NCBI GenBank assembly: GCA_015059405.1
Contig: SVAL01000002.1
Coordinates: 1-64,000, forward strand
Origin: Bacillota bacterium
Lineage (GTDB): Bacteria > Bacillota_I > Bacilli_A > RF39 > UBA660
Direction: 5' to 3'
Length of the DNA stretch: 64,000 nucleotides
The translations under genes and the position numbers were made by a program. This document shows positions 17,124 to 25,710 of this stretch, in pieces; position 1 is the stretch's first letter; each line of letters begins with the position of its first letter. A model generated the notes under the pieces. The model saw only the letters and a program-made list of their open reading frames with translations, ran no database searches and was not told the DNA's origin.

Positions 17124-17815
17124 AAAACAAGTCTTAAATCTTTATTTTTCTTTTTATACTCAATATAATTATCTAAATTATCATTAATACTAACTATTGA
17201 GTAATAATTAGTAAAAGTTAAGCTTTCGCTACATAAACTACTTACATTTAAAATTATTATACATCCCTTTTCATATAACTCATTTATCTCTTCCTTATTA
17301 AAATATTCCCCATTTATTTCTTTTAAACACGAATAATAACTAACATATTTATCTTTAGAAAAATCCACAATATACCCATAATATTTATTATTATCAGTTT
17401 GAATATCACATAAGTATTTAGGGTAAGTTATACCTCTAAAAACACGACCATGATTAACTTCTGAAAATAATAGATCATCTAAACTAGTTAAATTATTTAT
17501 ATTTAAGTAATTATATATATCCATACTTGTATTAAAACTAATATTACCTATATCTATATATTTAAAATTAAATCTATCATATATTTTATTTTTATATAAC
17601 ATATCCAGTATTATAGATAATGTCTCTTTTCTTTTAGAAAGAACAATAACGGAATTCCTACAAAAATTTATAAAATTCAAAATTCCTTTTTTATAATTAT
17701 CCCTAAACTCTATTTGAATCTTATCTAATATAACTAAACTACTATTAACTTTAATCAAATCAAACTTAATAAAATTATTATCTTTATTTATATTTAAAAG
17801 TACATAACTACTCAT
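17093..17815 (-). CDS. Possible degenerate DnaQ-like exonuclease, operon partner of the PolC-like protein
   Basis: 240 residues. The opening YVLLNINKDNNFIKFDLIKV..LVILDKIQIEF has the strand order of a DEDD exonuclease first motif (as in PolC: DxExTG....I.EIGAV), but the acidic residues are replaced (NIN for DxE). Later VIVLSKRKETLSIILD may correspond to motif II. It overlaps the stop of the PolC-like gene by 8 nt; AGGTGA 5 nt before the ATG lies in that gene's last codons. Assignment rests on weak pattern similarity plus the PolC context. Confidence 0.4.
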   Translation of the reverse strand: MSSYVLLNINKDNNFIKFDLIKVNSSLVILDKIQIEFRDNYKKGILNFINFCRNSVIVLSKRKETLSIILDMLYKNKIYDRFNFKYIDIGNISFNTSMDIYNYLNINNLTSLDDLLFSEVNHGRVFRGITYPKYLCDIQTDNNKYYGYIVDFSKDKYVSYYSCLKEINGEYFNKEEINELYEKGCIIILNVSSLCSESLTFTNYYSIVSINDNLDNYIEYKKKNKDLRLVLWEVKVIMIQ

Positions 17816-19874
17816 ATTTTTCACCTACATAAACTTTTTTATCTTTAATAAAATAATTTATATTTCTTTCATACATTTCTAAAAAAAATTCTAATATTTC
17901 TAACTCCTCACTTTCTTCTAAGGTTAAATAAAATTTTCTTTTTTCATTTAATTCAATATATCTATTCTTAATTTCATCAATAGAATAATTAAACACTTTA
18001 TCATCAACATATCTTTCTTTTAAATCAGATAAAAATTCTTCATAATATTCTTTAGGATAATATAATTTATAATACATTTGCATATAAGCAATCCTAACTC
18101 TATTTAAAAACAAAGCCCGACTAATTACTATTTTATTACTTTCTCTTAAATAATTTATAACATTAAATATTTCTACATCATCAAGTCCTCTTTTCTTAAG
18201 TCCCAAATATAAATCATCTTTGATGATACCATGATTAATTTTATTAAGTACATCTACTAAATCATCTATCCATATATTAGAAATATTTTTAAGTTTACTT
18301 TCTAATTCTTTATAACCAAAATCTCTTATATTAAGTGTTCCATTTACTTTATCAAGCACATTAAACTTACAATTAAATTCTTCCGTATTTCTAAACAAAT
18401 TAAAAACTCTTTTATCATTACAAAACCCTATTCTTTTATTAGTCTTATTAATTAAATTAGTTATATGACCAATATCTTCATCCAAAATAAATTTAATATA
18501 AATTAAATTATTAGATAAATCATGATAATCAAAATGGGTACCTTTAATTCCACTTTCTTCATAAGGACAAAAATCTAAAATATCTTTACTATCAGGAACA
18601 ATATAAAAAGTATGAGCTAAATTTTCTTTATAAACACACATACCTTCCAAAATATTAGAAATATAATCCTTTGATGATGAATGTATATTTAATTTATTCT
18701 TAATTTCATATTGTTTTATTATTCTTGCGACAGAACCTTTTGATAATTTAAAACCATAATTACATTTAATCAAATTATTATTAAACTTATTAATAAAGAA
18801 AGTAAACATCTTTTTATAATAAAAACCAGGTGATAATTTAAGTTCTATTTTTGGTATTTCACTAAAAAACAACTCACAAGGTAAATAACAAGGTTCTATC
18901 TCTGTTAGATCTAATACATATGCAATTAAAGAATTATTAATATTACCATCTAGTTGATAATACTCTTTATTCTCTTTACAAAAATCAATAATATCCTTTA
19001 ATAAATAAAAATAATGTGTATAATTCATATCTTTAACTAAAACTAGTTCTTTATTTAATCTTTCTATAGTTTTTAAAGATGGATTTTTATACTTCTTAGA
19101 AAAATAATTTCTTACCAATTTATCAAATTCATCAAAATTAGAAATATTATTAATATAAAACTCTCCATCATTAATAATTATTCTTTCTAAATTATTAAAA
19201 ATAAAATTAGAATTATTAATAACAATTTCTTTATCATTACATTTTTTCAAACTATCTATAGTATCTAAATATAAACGACATTCTACACATTTATTTATTT
19301 TTTTATAAGAATATAATATTTCTTTAGCACTTTTTTCTCCTTCAAACAAACAATTAGGAATATTAGAATAAATTAATTTCTTATAAAACTTATTATCTAT
19401 TTTAGATATATATTTATAATCATTTATTTCTAAGTAATCAAATAAAGACAAATTAGTATCTAAATTATCATCATTTATCATTAATCCTAATACTAAATTT
19501 CCTCTTAATAATAAAATTTCTTCTATTGGAATCTTTTTATCATATGTATTTAAATACATAGAAATTATTTTGTATAAATCTCTTAATCCAGATTGCTTCT
19601 TAACTAATAAAATAACTTCCTCTTCCCTACCATCTACCAATGTAGTAAGCTGAGTTCCATAACCAATTTTAAAATCTTTCATAGATTGATCTTCTAAACA
19701 TAATTTATTATAAGCTTTCTCTATTTTAGGAAAAGAAAAAACACTATCTTTATCTACAAATACTATTCCCCTTTCTTTATTTTCTTTAGCGTTCCATAAT
19801 AACGTTTCAATATCAATAGTTGAATCCAAATCATAACTAAACTTACTCTTAGCGTGCATTTCAATTTTTTTCAT
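17808..19874 (-). CDS. Degenerate PolC-like protein (catalytic residues lost)
   Basis: 688 residues, about half of PolC. Residues 3-160 follow the PolC PHP domain (IEMHAKSKFSYDLDS, YGTQLTTLVDG, ILLVKKQSGLRDLYK). Residues 265-350 follow the palm region, but the catalytic DIDLNF is PKIELKL (341-347). Residues 445-451 (GTHFDYH), 512-520 (GTLNIRDFG) and 593-611 (VRIAYMQMYYKLYYPKEYY) match PolC finger and duplex-binding segments. PHP His-x-His is HAK. OB, exonuclease and most catalytic residues are missing. Probably a non-catalytic DNA-binding or regulatory relative. GAAGGGA precedes the ATG; first gene of the operon. Confidence 0.7.
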   Translation of the reverse strand: MKKIEMHAKSKFSYDLDSTIDIETLLWNAKENKERGIVFVDKDSVFSFPKIEKAYNKLCLEDQSMKDFKIGYGTQLTTLVDGREEEVILLVKKQSGLRDLYKIISMYLNTYDKKIPIEEILLLRGNLVLGLMINDDNLDTNLSLFDYLEINDYKYISKIDNKFYKKLIYSNIPNCLFEGEKSAKEILYSYKKINKCVECRLYLDTIDSLKKCNDKEIVINNSNFIFNNLERIIINDGEFYINNISNFDEFDKLVRNYFSKKYKNPSLKTIERLNKELVLVKDMNYTHYFYLLKDIIDFCKENKEYYQLDGNINNSLIAYVLDLTEIEPCYLPCELFFSEIPKIELKLSPGFYYKKMFTFFINKFNNNLIKCNYGFKLSKGSVARIIKQYEIKNKLNIHSSSKDYISNILEGMCVYKENLAHTFYIVPDSKDILDFCPYEESGIKGTHFDYHDLSNNLIYIKFILDEDIGHITNLINKTNKRIGFCNDKRVFNLFRNTEEFNCKFNVLDKVNGTLNIRDFGYKELESKLKNISNIWIDDLVDVLNKINHGIIKDDLYLGLKKRGLDDVEIFNVINYLRESNKIVISRALFLNRVRIAYMQMYYKLYYPKEYYEEFLSDLKERYVDDKVFNYSIDEIKNRYIELNEKRKFYLTLEESEELEILEFFLEMYERNINYFIKDKKVYVGEKYE

Positions 19875-19943
19875 ATTATCCCTTCTTTCGAGATAAATAT
19901 AGCATTACTAAAAAAGATATGCTTAACACAGAAGAACACGCGA

Positions 19944-19973
19944 CAAAAAAAATAAATCAAGTTTCCTTGATTT
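19944..19973 (-). terminator. Rho-independent terminator after the HTH regulator gene
   Basis: Minus strand: AAATCAAG, GAAA tetraloop, CTTGATTT, then ATTTTTTTT. It separates the regulator from the PolC-like operon, so that operon should have its own promoter in the following 70 nt. Confidence 0.85.
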
Positions 19974-19999
19974 ATCAATATAAAATATCATTTTCGTAC

Positions 20000-20599
20000 T
20001 TAATCAACAACGTACCAACAACGTTTTTTTTCATCATAACCCACACTGTCATATAAATAATTAATGTCTTTCAGATCTCTTTCTACACTTCTTAAAGACA
20101 TATTAAAATATTCTGCGATTTCCCTACTCTTTATATATTTCTTATTTTTTAAATAAGCATTAATTTTATTTAACTTAGATATCCTATTATCAGTAAAAGT
20201 TACTTTATTTAAATTAAATTCTTTATATAATCTATATACAAATAAATCATTAATATTATTTCTTTTTATTAGTTTGATTTTAGATAAACTATTATTAGAA
20301 ATATTATTTAAATAAATATCATCACTTAATATTAAAACAATATCATATTTCTTAAATTTCTTTCTATTTTCTATATCAAATAAATAATAATCATCAACAG
20401 AAATACCATTAATAATTAACATAAATCCTTGGTGTTTTAAAGCCTCTTCTAAAGTATCTACAAAAACTAAATAAGGAAATCTTCGACTATCTTTATATAA
20501 ATAATTATCCCACTTATCTTTTAAATCTCTAATATCACTTAACCCAATTTCTTCTTTATTTAATCCAAGTATTACAATATTTCTAGAATAATCATTCAT
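20000..20599 (-). CDS. HTH-domain protein (DeoR/HTH_11-like C-terminus)
   Basis: 199 residues. The C-terminal 55 residues (KINAYLKNKKYIKSREIAEYFNMSLRSVERDLKDINYLYDSVGYD) form a winged helix-turn-helix like those of WYL/DeoR regulators, including the closing wing CWYVV. The N-terminal 130 residues are unassigned and lack membrane segments, so they may be a sensor or partner-binding domain. HTH at the C-terminus is the reverse of the usual order. GGTGG lies just before the ATG. It sits upstream of the PolC-like operon and may control it. Confidence 0.6.
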   Translation of the reverse strand: MNDYSRNIVILGLNKEEIGLSDIRDLKDKWDNYLYKDSRRFPYLVFVDTLEEALKHQGFMLIINGISVDDYYLFDIENRKKFKKYDIVLILSDDIYLNNISNNSLSKIKLIKRNNINDLFVYRLYKEFNLNKVTFTDNRISKLNKINAYLKNKKYIKSREIAEYFNMSLRSVERDLKDINYLYDSVGYDEKKRCWYVVD

Positions 20600-20649
20600 A
20601 TTACCACCAATTTAATTATATTATAAAAAGAAAAAAAAGTAAGAAAAAC

Positions 20650-22254
20650 TTACTTTTTATTATTAATAAAACTCTTATAATCATCATAATTACCAACATA
20701 TTCTACTAATTTCTTATTTTCAATACTTATTACTTTAGAAGCAACTTTATTAATAAAATATCTATCATGAGATACAAAAAGAATTGTACCATCATATTCA
20801 TTTAAAGTATCTTCTAATATTTCTCTAGTAGTTATATCTATATGGTTAGTTGGTTCATCAAGTATTAAAAAATTAACTTCATCTTGCATTAAACAAAACA
20901 ACTTTAAACGAACCTTTTCACCACCACTTAATTTAGATACCTTCTTAAATATATTTTCACCCATAAACATAAATTTATATAAAGCACTTCTAAGATGTGA
21001 CTCTTCACCTTTAAAATAACGCCTAGCTAAATCATAAACCCTTTCATCTTTAGAAAAAGTAATTTCTTGTGGAATATATCCTATTTTAATATTAGTACCT
21101 AAAATAATACTATCATTATTTGACATAATACTTTTAATAAAACTACTCTTACCACTACCATTTTTACCAATTAAACATACTCTATCTTTATAATAAATAT
21201 TAGCACAAGCATGATTAAAAATAATTTTATCTCCAAATTTAATATCTAATTTTTTAACAGTTAAAACATCTTTTCCACTTCTAGAACCACTATTAAAATT
21301 AAGAGGTATTACCATTTTTTCCTTAGGTCTATTTAACTTTTCCATCTTTTCAAGTCTTTTTTCAATCGATTTAGCTCTTTTAAACATTCTCTCGTTATCA
21401 CCTAAAGTTCCAAATTCTCTAAGTTTTTTGATGCTTTCTTTCATAGCTTTAATCTCTTTTTGTTGATCTTTATATTCTTTAAACTCATTTAATACTCTTT
21501 TTTCATTTTCTTCTAAAAATCCCGAATAATTAGTATGAAATATTTCTAACTGACCATTTTCTATAAGAATTATCTTTTTAGCTATATTATCTAAAAAATA
21601 TCTATCATGAGATACAATTAAAACAGTACCATTATATCCTTTTAAATAACTTTCTAACCACTCTAAAGTTTCTATATCCAAATGATTTGTAGGTTCATCT
21701 AAAAGTAAAATATCTGGATTATTTATCATAAGGCTCGCAAAAGAAACAATTCTTTTCTCCCCACCACTTAAATGATTATAATTTATATCAAGTAAATGCC
21801 CTATTTTAAAACCATTAACTATTTTTCCTATTTTTTCATCTACTTCATAACCACCTAAAGAAATATATTTTTCTTGTAAATCACTATATTTCGTAATAAT
21901 TTTTTCTAAGTTTTTATCATCTGCATCTAACATCTTTTCTTCATATTTGTCTAATTTTTCTTTTATTTCAATAATATCTTTTAAACTTCCATATAATATA
22001 TCTTTTACTTTAGTAGTTAATCCCAAATCAGCAACCTGACTTAAATATCCAATACTAGCACCTTTTCTAATAGAAATAATCCCACTACTTGGATTTTCTT
22101 CTTTAGCTATTAATTTAAGTAATGTACTTTTACCACTACCATTATCTCCTACTATTGAAATTATCTCTCCACTTTTTATATCAAAAGATATATTATCTAA
22201 AATATTCCCAAATCCAAAATCTTTACAAACTTTATTTATACTTATATCTATCAT
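20650..22254 (-). CDS. ABC-F family ATPase (ribosome-associated) 1
   Basis: 534 residues, two ATP-binding domains, no membrane segments. Walker A GDNGSGKSTLLKL and GKNGSGKSSFIKS, signatures LSGGEKR and LSGGEKVR, Walker B LLLDEPTNHLD and LILDEPTNHID, joined by a long charged linker (about residues 235-320). ABC-F proteins act on the ribosome; members preceded by attenuators are usually antibiotic ribosome-protection factors. The upstream leader peptide and terminator favour that role. Start is the ATG with AAAGGAG; the longer frame runs back through the terminator. Confidence 0.85.
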   Translation of the reverse strand: MIDISINKVCKDFGFGNILDNISFDIKSGEIISIVGDNGSGKSTLLKLIAKEENPSSGIISIRKGASIGYLSQVADLGLTTKVKDILYGSLKDIIEIKEKLDKYEEKMLDADDKNLEKIITKYSDLQEKYISLGGYEVDEKIGKIVNGFKIGHLLDINYNHLSGGEKRIVSFASLMINNPDILLLDEPTNHLDIETLEWLESYLKGYNGTVLIVSHDRYFLDNIAKKIILIENGQLEIFHTNYSGFLEENEKRVLNEFKEYKDQQKEIKAMKESIKKLREFGTLGDNERMFKRAKSIEKRLEKMEKLNRPKEKMVIPLNFNSGSRSGKDVLTVKKLDIKFGDKIIFNHACANIYYKDRVCLIGKNGSGKSSFIKSIMSNNDSIILGTNIKIGYIPQEITFSKDERVYDLARRYFKGEESHLRSALYKFMFMGENIFKKVSKLSGGEKVRLKLFCLMQDEVNFLILDEPTNHIDITTREILEDTLNEYDGTILFVSHDRYFINKVASKVISIENKKLVEYVGNYDDYKSFINNKK

Positions 22255-22276
22255 AGTAATCACTCCTTTAATTATT

Positions 22277-22306
22277 AAAAAAACCATATGGAATACATCC
22301 ATATGG
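22277..22306 (-). terminator. Attenuator terminator before ABC-F 1
   Basis: A perfect 9-bp stem (CCATATGGA, 5-nt loop, TCCATATGG) followed by seven U lies 22 nt before the ABC-F start. An alternative hairpin using CATCC and GGATG immediately upstream would disrupt it. A terminator between a leader peptide and its gene is the classical arrangement for transcription attenuation. Confidence 0.85.
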
Positions 22307-22368
22307 CGGATGCAGGCACGACAAAAACTTCACACCTGCTTACTATTTTAATTATTTATTTCTAAATA

Positions 22369-22428
22369 TTAGTAACAGGTGTGATTATTATTAACATACA
22401 TGATTACGTGATCGTATCTAAATAACAT
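22369..22428 (-). CDS. Leader peptide of the ABC-F 1 attenuator
   Basis: A 19-residue frame, MLFRYDHVIMYVNNNHTCY, with AAAGGG 9 nt before its ATG (an ATG three codons earlier has no spacing from that site). Its last codons lie in one arm of a 14-bp stem (CACACCTG plus TTACTA against TAGTAA, bulged G, CAGGTGTG). The released arm can instead pair with CGTGCCTGC just upstream of the terminator. Ribosome stalling in the leader could therefore switch the fold. Confidence 0.65.
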   Translation of the reverse strand: MLFRYDHVIMYVNNNHTCY

Positions 22429-22451
22429 AATAATCATCCCTTTCACTGCCA

Positions 22452-22479
22452 ATTATATCATATATATCATTTTTTTCAA
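22452..22479 (-). promoter_or_regulatory. Promoter of the ABC-F 1 leader
   Basis: TTGAAA (22479-22474), 16-bp spacer, TATAAT (22457-22452) on the minus strand, placing the transcript start just before the leader's ribosome binding site. Confidence 0.7.
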
Positions 22480-22498
22480 TAAAAAAGAGTAAGTTATC

Positions 22499-22960
22499 TT
22501 ACTCTTTTTCACTTATTTCTTTAACATCTTTTGGAACTTCTACAACTATAAAGTATCCTCCCATCACAGTAGTTCCTACTTCTCCTTTTGTTTTCTTATT
22601 ATATGAAATAGTAACCTTATCATCTACAACCTTAGCTTCACTATATTCTATATATGTATTACCACTACCTGTAATAACATAAATAACCGCTAAAGATTTT
22701 TTCTTAAAGAACTTTTCATTATAATCAGAAATTATCTTTTCTCCATCTTTTTCAAAATATTCAAAGTACTTAACAAAATCATCATAAGTACTTAAAACAA
22801 CTTTATCATTAGATCGATCTATCTCTCCAAAATATCCTACTCTATATGTTTTACCATCATATTTAATAGTTCTTTCTATATTAGGAAGACCAATAATTAA
22901 TACTAATATAATTACCCCTAAAATAGTTCCTATTAATTTTAACTTTGTAGTTTTATCCAT
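22499..22960 (-). CDS. Membrane-anchored protein, PrcB-C-like domain (paralogue A)
   Basis: 153 residues with an N-terminal transmembrane anchor (about 8-28) and an extracytoplasmic domain. FFKKKSLAVIYVITGSGNTYIEYSEAKVVDDKVTISY...GGYFIVVEVPKDV resembles the PrcB C-terminal domain pattern (kkSL.v......Sg...i......dgk..v....yf.vVevpk). Function unknown. Tandem paralogue of the next gene, 11 nt apart, with which it shares the motif order. RBS AAGGAGG. Confidence 0.6.
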   Translation of the reverse strand: MDKTTKLKLIGTILGVIILVLIIGLPNIERTIKYDGKTYRVGYFGEIDRSNDKVVLSTYDDFVKYFEYFEKDGEKIISDYNEKFFKKKSLAVIYVITGSGNTYIEYSEAKVVDDKVTISYNKKTKGEVGTTVMGGYFIVVEVPKDVKEISEKE

Positions 22961-22971
22961 AATAATCCTCC

Positions 22972-23469
22972 TTATTTTTTAATTTCCTTAATATCTTTAC
23001 TAACTTCTACTATCAAAAAGTAACCATTCATATCCATTGTACCAACATCTGGACTATTCTTTTTATATTCAAAACTTATCTTTTCTCCATCAATTATTCC
23101 ATATACTGAAGAAATAGTAATACTACCACTACTTAAAGGAATATATTTAACCGCTAAAGACTTAGTTTTAAAAAACTCTTCATTATACATAGATAAAATC
23201 TTATCACAAGAAGTACTGATAATATTTCCATTACCATCATAAGTATAATTAGTATATGTAACAAAATAACTCTTAAACGAATTATAATCAGAAATAACTA
23301 TATCTATTTCGTTTTCCTTAACATTACTTAAATAACCAACATTATAAACAAAACCCTCTATTTTGTTTTTAGTTATATTTTCCTTCTTATCAGTAAAACG
23401 ATATATTAAAAAAGAACCAATAATTGCCATAATAGTTAATAAAACAACAGTAAAAATATCTTTTTTCAT
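22972..23469 (-). CDS. Membrane-anchored protein, PrcB-C-like domain (paralogue B)
   Basis: 165 residues: N-terminal anchor (about 5-23) and an extracytoplasmic domain with FFKTKSLAVKYIPLSSGSITISSVYGII and MNGYFLIVEVSKDIKEI, the same pattern as the downstream paralogue. The pair looks like a tandem duplication. It starts 8 nt after the multi-span membrane protein gene, so all three are likely one operon. RBS AGGTGAAG. Confidence 0.6.
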   Translation of the reverse strand: MKKDIFTVVLLTIMAIIGSFLIYRFTDKKENITKNKIEGFVYNVGYLSNVKENEIDIVISDYNSFKSYFVTYTNYTYDGNGNIISTSCDKILSMYNEEFFKTKSLAVKYIPLSSGSITISSVYGIIDGEKISFEYKKNSPDVGTMDMNGYFLIVEVSKDIKEIKK

Positions 23470-23477
23470 AACTTCAC

Positions 23478-23957
23478 CTATACATTTTTAATTTTCTTTA
23501 TTTCTTTTATATTTAATACAATTGCTGTTATAATCGCACCACAAGATACAATTAACAATAAATTAAGTGTACTTATAAATATTAATACTAAATATATAGA
23601 TAATAAAATCTGAATAGAAATCGAAATATAAGATAAGACTTTACTAACTGTATTTTTCCATTTCTTTATACCACCAATTTGAAAAAGTCTAGAAATAAGT
23701 TGAATACCAAAAATAATAATTGCTATAAAAGATGGTATTACAAACATAACAAACATCAAAGCTAAAGCATTAGCTAAATCTGCTAAAATAGCAATTGGAA
23801 ACAACACCAGTCCCACCTCAGGTGACTGTTCAAAAAAATAACTAGTAACAGTAAATAAATTAAAATCAGCAAAATAAACCGATAAATAACTAAATAAAAT
23901 AACTATGACAGAACACACCCCTGTAATAAGTAACATTCTTTTTATTATATTCTTCAT
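23478..23957 (-). CDS. Multi-span membrane protein, unknown
   Basis: 159 residues with four predicted transmembrane segments (about 9-28, 50-85 as a long hydrophobic stretch, and two between 110 and 150) and a basic C-terminus (IKEIKKIKNV). No family recognised. First gene of the operon with the PrcB-C-like pair. Confidence 0.55.
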   Translation of the reverse strand: MKNIIKRMLLITGVCSVIVILFSYLSVYFADFNLFTVTSYFFEQSPEVGLVLFPIAILADLANALALMFVMFVIPSFIAIIIFGIQLISRLFQIGGIKKWKNTVSKVLSYISISIQILLSIYLVLIFISTLNLLLIVSCGAIITAIVLNIKEIKKIKNV

Positions 23958-23982
23958 AATATCACTATCCTTTCTTTAAATT

Positions 23983-24438
23983 CTATAATTCCATTCTATA
24001 AATAACTTCAAATTCATTAAAACCATTTCTTTCATAAAAACTTCTAGCGTTATTATTCTTACTACTTGCAGTCACTCTAATTTCAGTAATTTCCATCTCC
24101 TTAACATCACCTTTAAATTTCTCTAAAAGAAGATGCCCTATACCTTTTCCACGACACTTATTACTAACACACATATTATTAACTTCTGCATACTTATGTT
24201 TAACATAGCTAACATCTACAATTGATCCCGCCAAATAACCAACGATTTCATTAGATTCAACACATACATAAACATAATCATTTAAAATTAAATCTTTAAA
24301 ATATTCTTCTCCATCTTTTGATAATGGCCAATCTTTAACTAAAGTATGATCAAAACTATCTAATTCTAAATCAAATAAATCATTATTTAACTCTTGAATC
24401 TTTGATAAATCATTAATACTTGCTCTTCTAATATCCAT
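23983..24438 (-). CDS. GNAT family N-acetyltransferase
   Basis: 151 residues. The acetyl-CoA binding loop reads MCVSNKCRGKGIGHLLLEKF (R/Q-x-x-G-x-G/A) and is followed by TASSKNNNARSFYERNGF, the typical end of the GNAT fold. Substrate cannot be told from sequence. AGGAG precedes the ATG. Confidence 0.85.
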   Translation of the reverse strand: MDIRRASINDLSKIQELNNDLFDLELDSFDHTLVKDWPLSKDGEEYFKDLILNDYVYVCVESNEIVGYLAGSIVDVSYVKHKYAEVNNMCVSNKCRGKGIGHLLLEKFKGDVKEMEITEIRVTASSKNNNARSFYERNGFNEFEVIYRMEL

Positions 24439-24487
24439 ACCATACTCTCCTATAAAAATTATAACATAAAAAAGAGTAAGAAGTCTC

Positions 24488-25627
24488 CTACTCTATACTA
24501 ATTTTTTTACCTTTTATCTTTTTATTAACACTTTCTTTAATTAAAGCATATAAAACTGATGCAACTGGAAGACCAATAAGCATACCTACAATCCCAAATA
24601 AACTTCCACCAGCTGTTATCGCAAGAAGTGTCCATAAAGGCGATAAACCTACTGATTTTCCAACAACTCTTGGATATATTAAATTACCTTCTATTTGTTG
24701 AATAGTTTGGTATACAACTATAAAGAAAATAGCCTTTATAGGATTAGTAATACCAATTAATATCGCCCCTATTACCATTGCTATAATCGCTCCAAATATT
24801 GGAATTAAAGCAGTTACTGCTGTAAGTACAGAAATAATTAAAGCATATGGAAAACTAAATATTTTTAATGCAACAAATATTAAACACCCAAGTATAACCG
24901 CTTCTACACATTGTCCTGATATAAACTTACTAAAAGTATTATTAGCTAAACTCCCTACCTCTAAAAACTTATCTACTTTTTCTTTATTTATATATGCATA
25001 TAAAACCTTTTTAAACCCCTTTATTAATCCTTCTTTTTGACAAAGCATATATATAGAAAAAATAATAGAAGTAAATACAGTCGCAAATCCAGAAACCAAA
25101 TTCCCCATAAAACCTAAAGCACTATTTAATAAATAATTCAAAATACTAGAAACAATACTACTAACACTATGTTCTGAATTAGAAAAAGCATTATTTATTT
25201 GAACTTGAATATCAGGATATTTATCAAGTAAATCTACTATCCATACTTTTAAATCATTAATAACTTTAGGAATACTATTAATTAATGATTCTACATTACT
25301 AATAAGTTCCGGAATAAGTAAAAATGCAATAAATACTAAAACCAATACAAAAATCATTAAAGATAAAATAATCGATATAATTCTAACTAAATTCTTATAT
25401 TTATTTTTCTTAATTATTTTTTTTAATAAAGTCTCTATCTTCATCATAGGAATATTTAATATATAAGCAATTACACCACCTAAAATAAAAGGAAATAACA
25501 CTTTAAAAATCTTAGAAACAATACCAAAGATAATACTAAAATTATTTACTACCCAAAATGATAAAGCAGCAAATAATATTAGAAACATCCATTTTCTTAA
25601 CTCTTTTATTTCTTCTTTTATATTCAT
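24488..25627 (-). CDS. AI-2E family (PerM/YdiK-like) membrane transporter
   Basis: 379 residues with about seven to eight membrane helices in the AI-2E family order: two or three N-terminal helices, a long amphipathic extracytoplasmic stretch (about 90-160) and a conserved C-terminal block IEGNLIYPRVVGKSVGLSPLWTLLAI. Members export small molecules or act in ion exchange; substrate unknown. Start is the ATG with GGGAGTGA upstream. Confidence 0.85.
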   Translation of the reverse strand: MNIKEEIKELRKWMFLILFAALSFWVVNNFSIIFGIVSKIFKVLFPFILGGVIAYILNIPMMKIETLLKKIIKKNKYKNLVRIISIILSLMIFVLVLVFIAFLLIPELISNVESLINSIPKVINDLKVWIVDLLDKYPDIQVQINNAFSNSEHSVSSIVSSILNYLLNSALGFMGNLVSGFATVFTSIIFSIYMLCQKEGLIKGFKKVLYAYINKEKVDKFLEVGSLANNTFSKFISGQCVEAVILGCLIFVALKIFSFPYALIISVLTAVTALIPIFGAIIAMVIGAILIGITNPIKAIFFIVVYQTIQQIEGNLIYPRVVGKSVGLSPLWTLLAITAGGSLFGIVGMLIGLPVASVLYALIKESVNKKIKGKKISIE

Positions 25628-25710
25628 AAAATCACTCCCAACATATAAATTATTATAATACAAAAATAAATAATTATAAATATAAATAAAAAAGACAAGA
25701 ACACTTGTCT

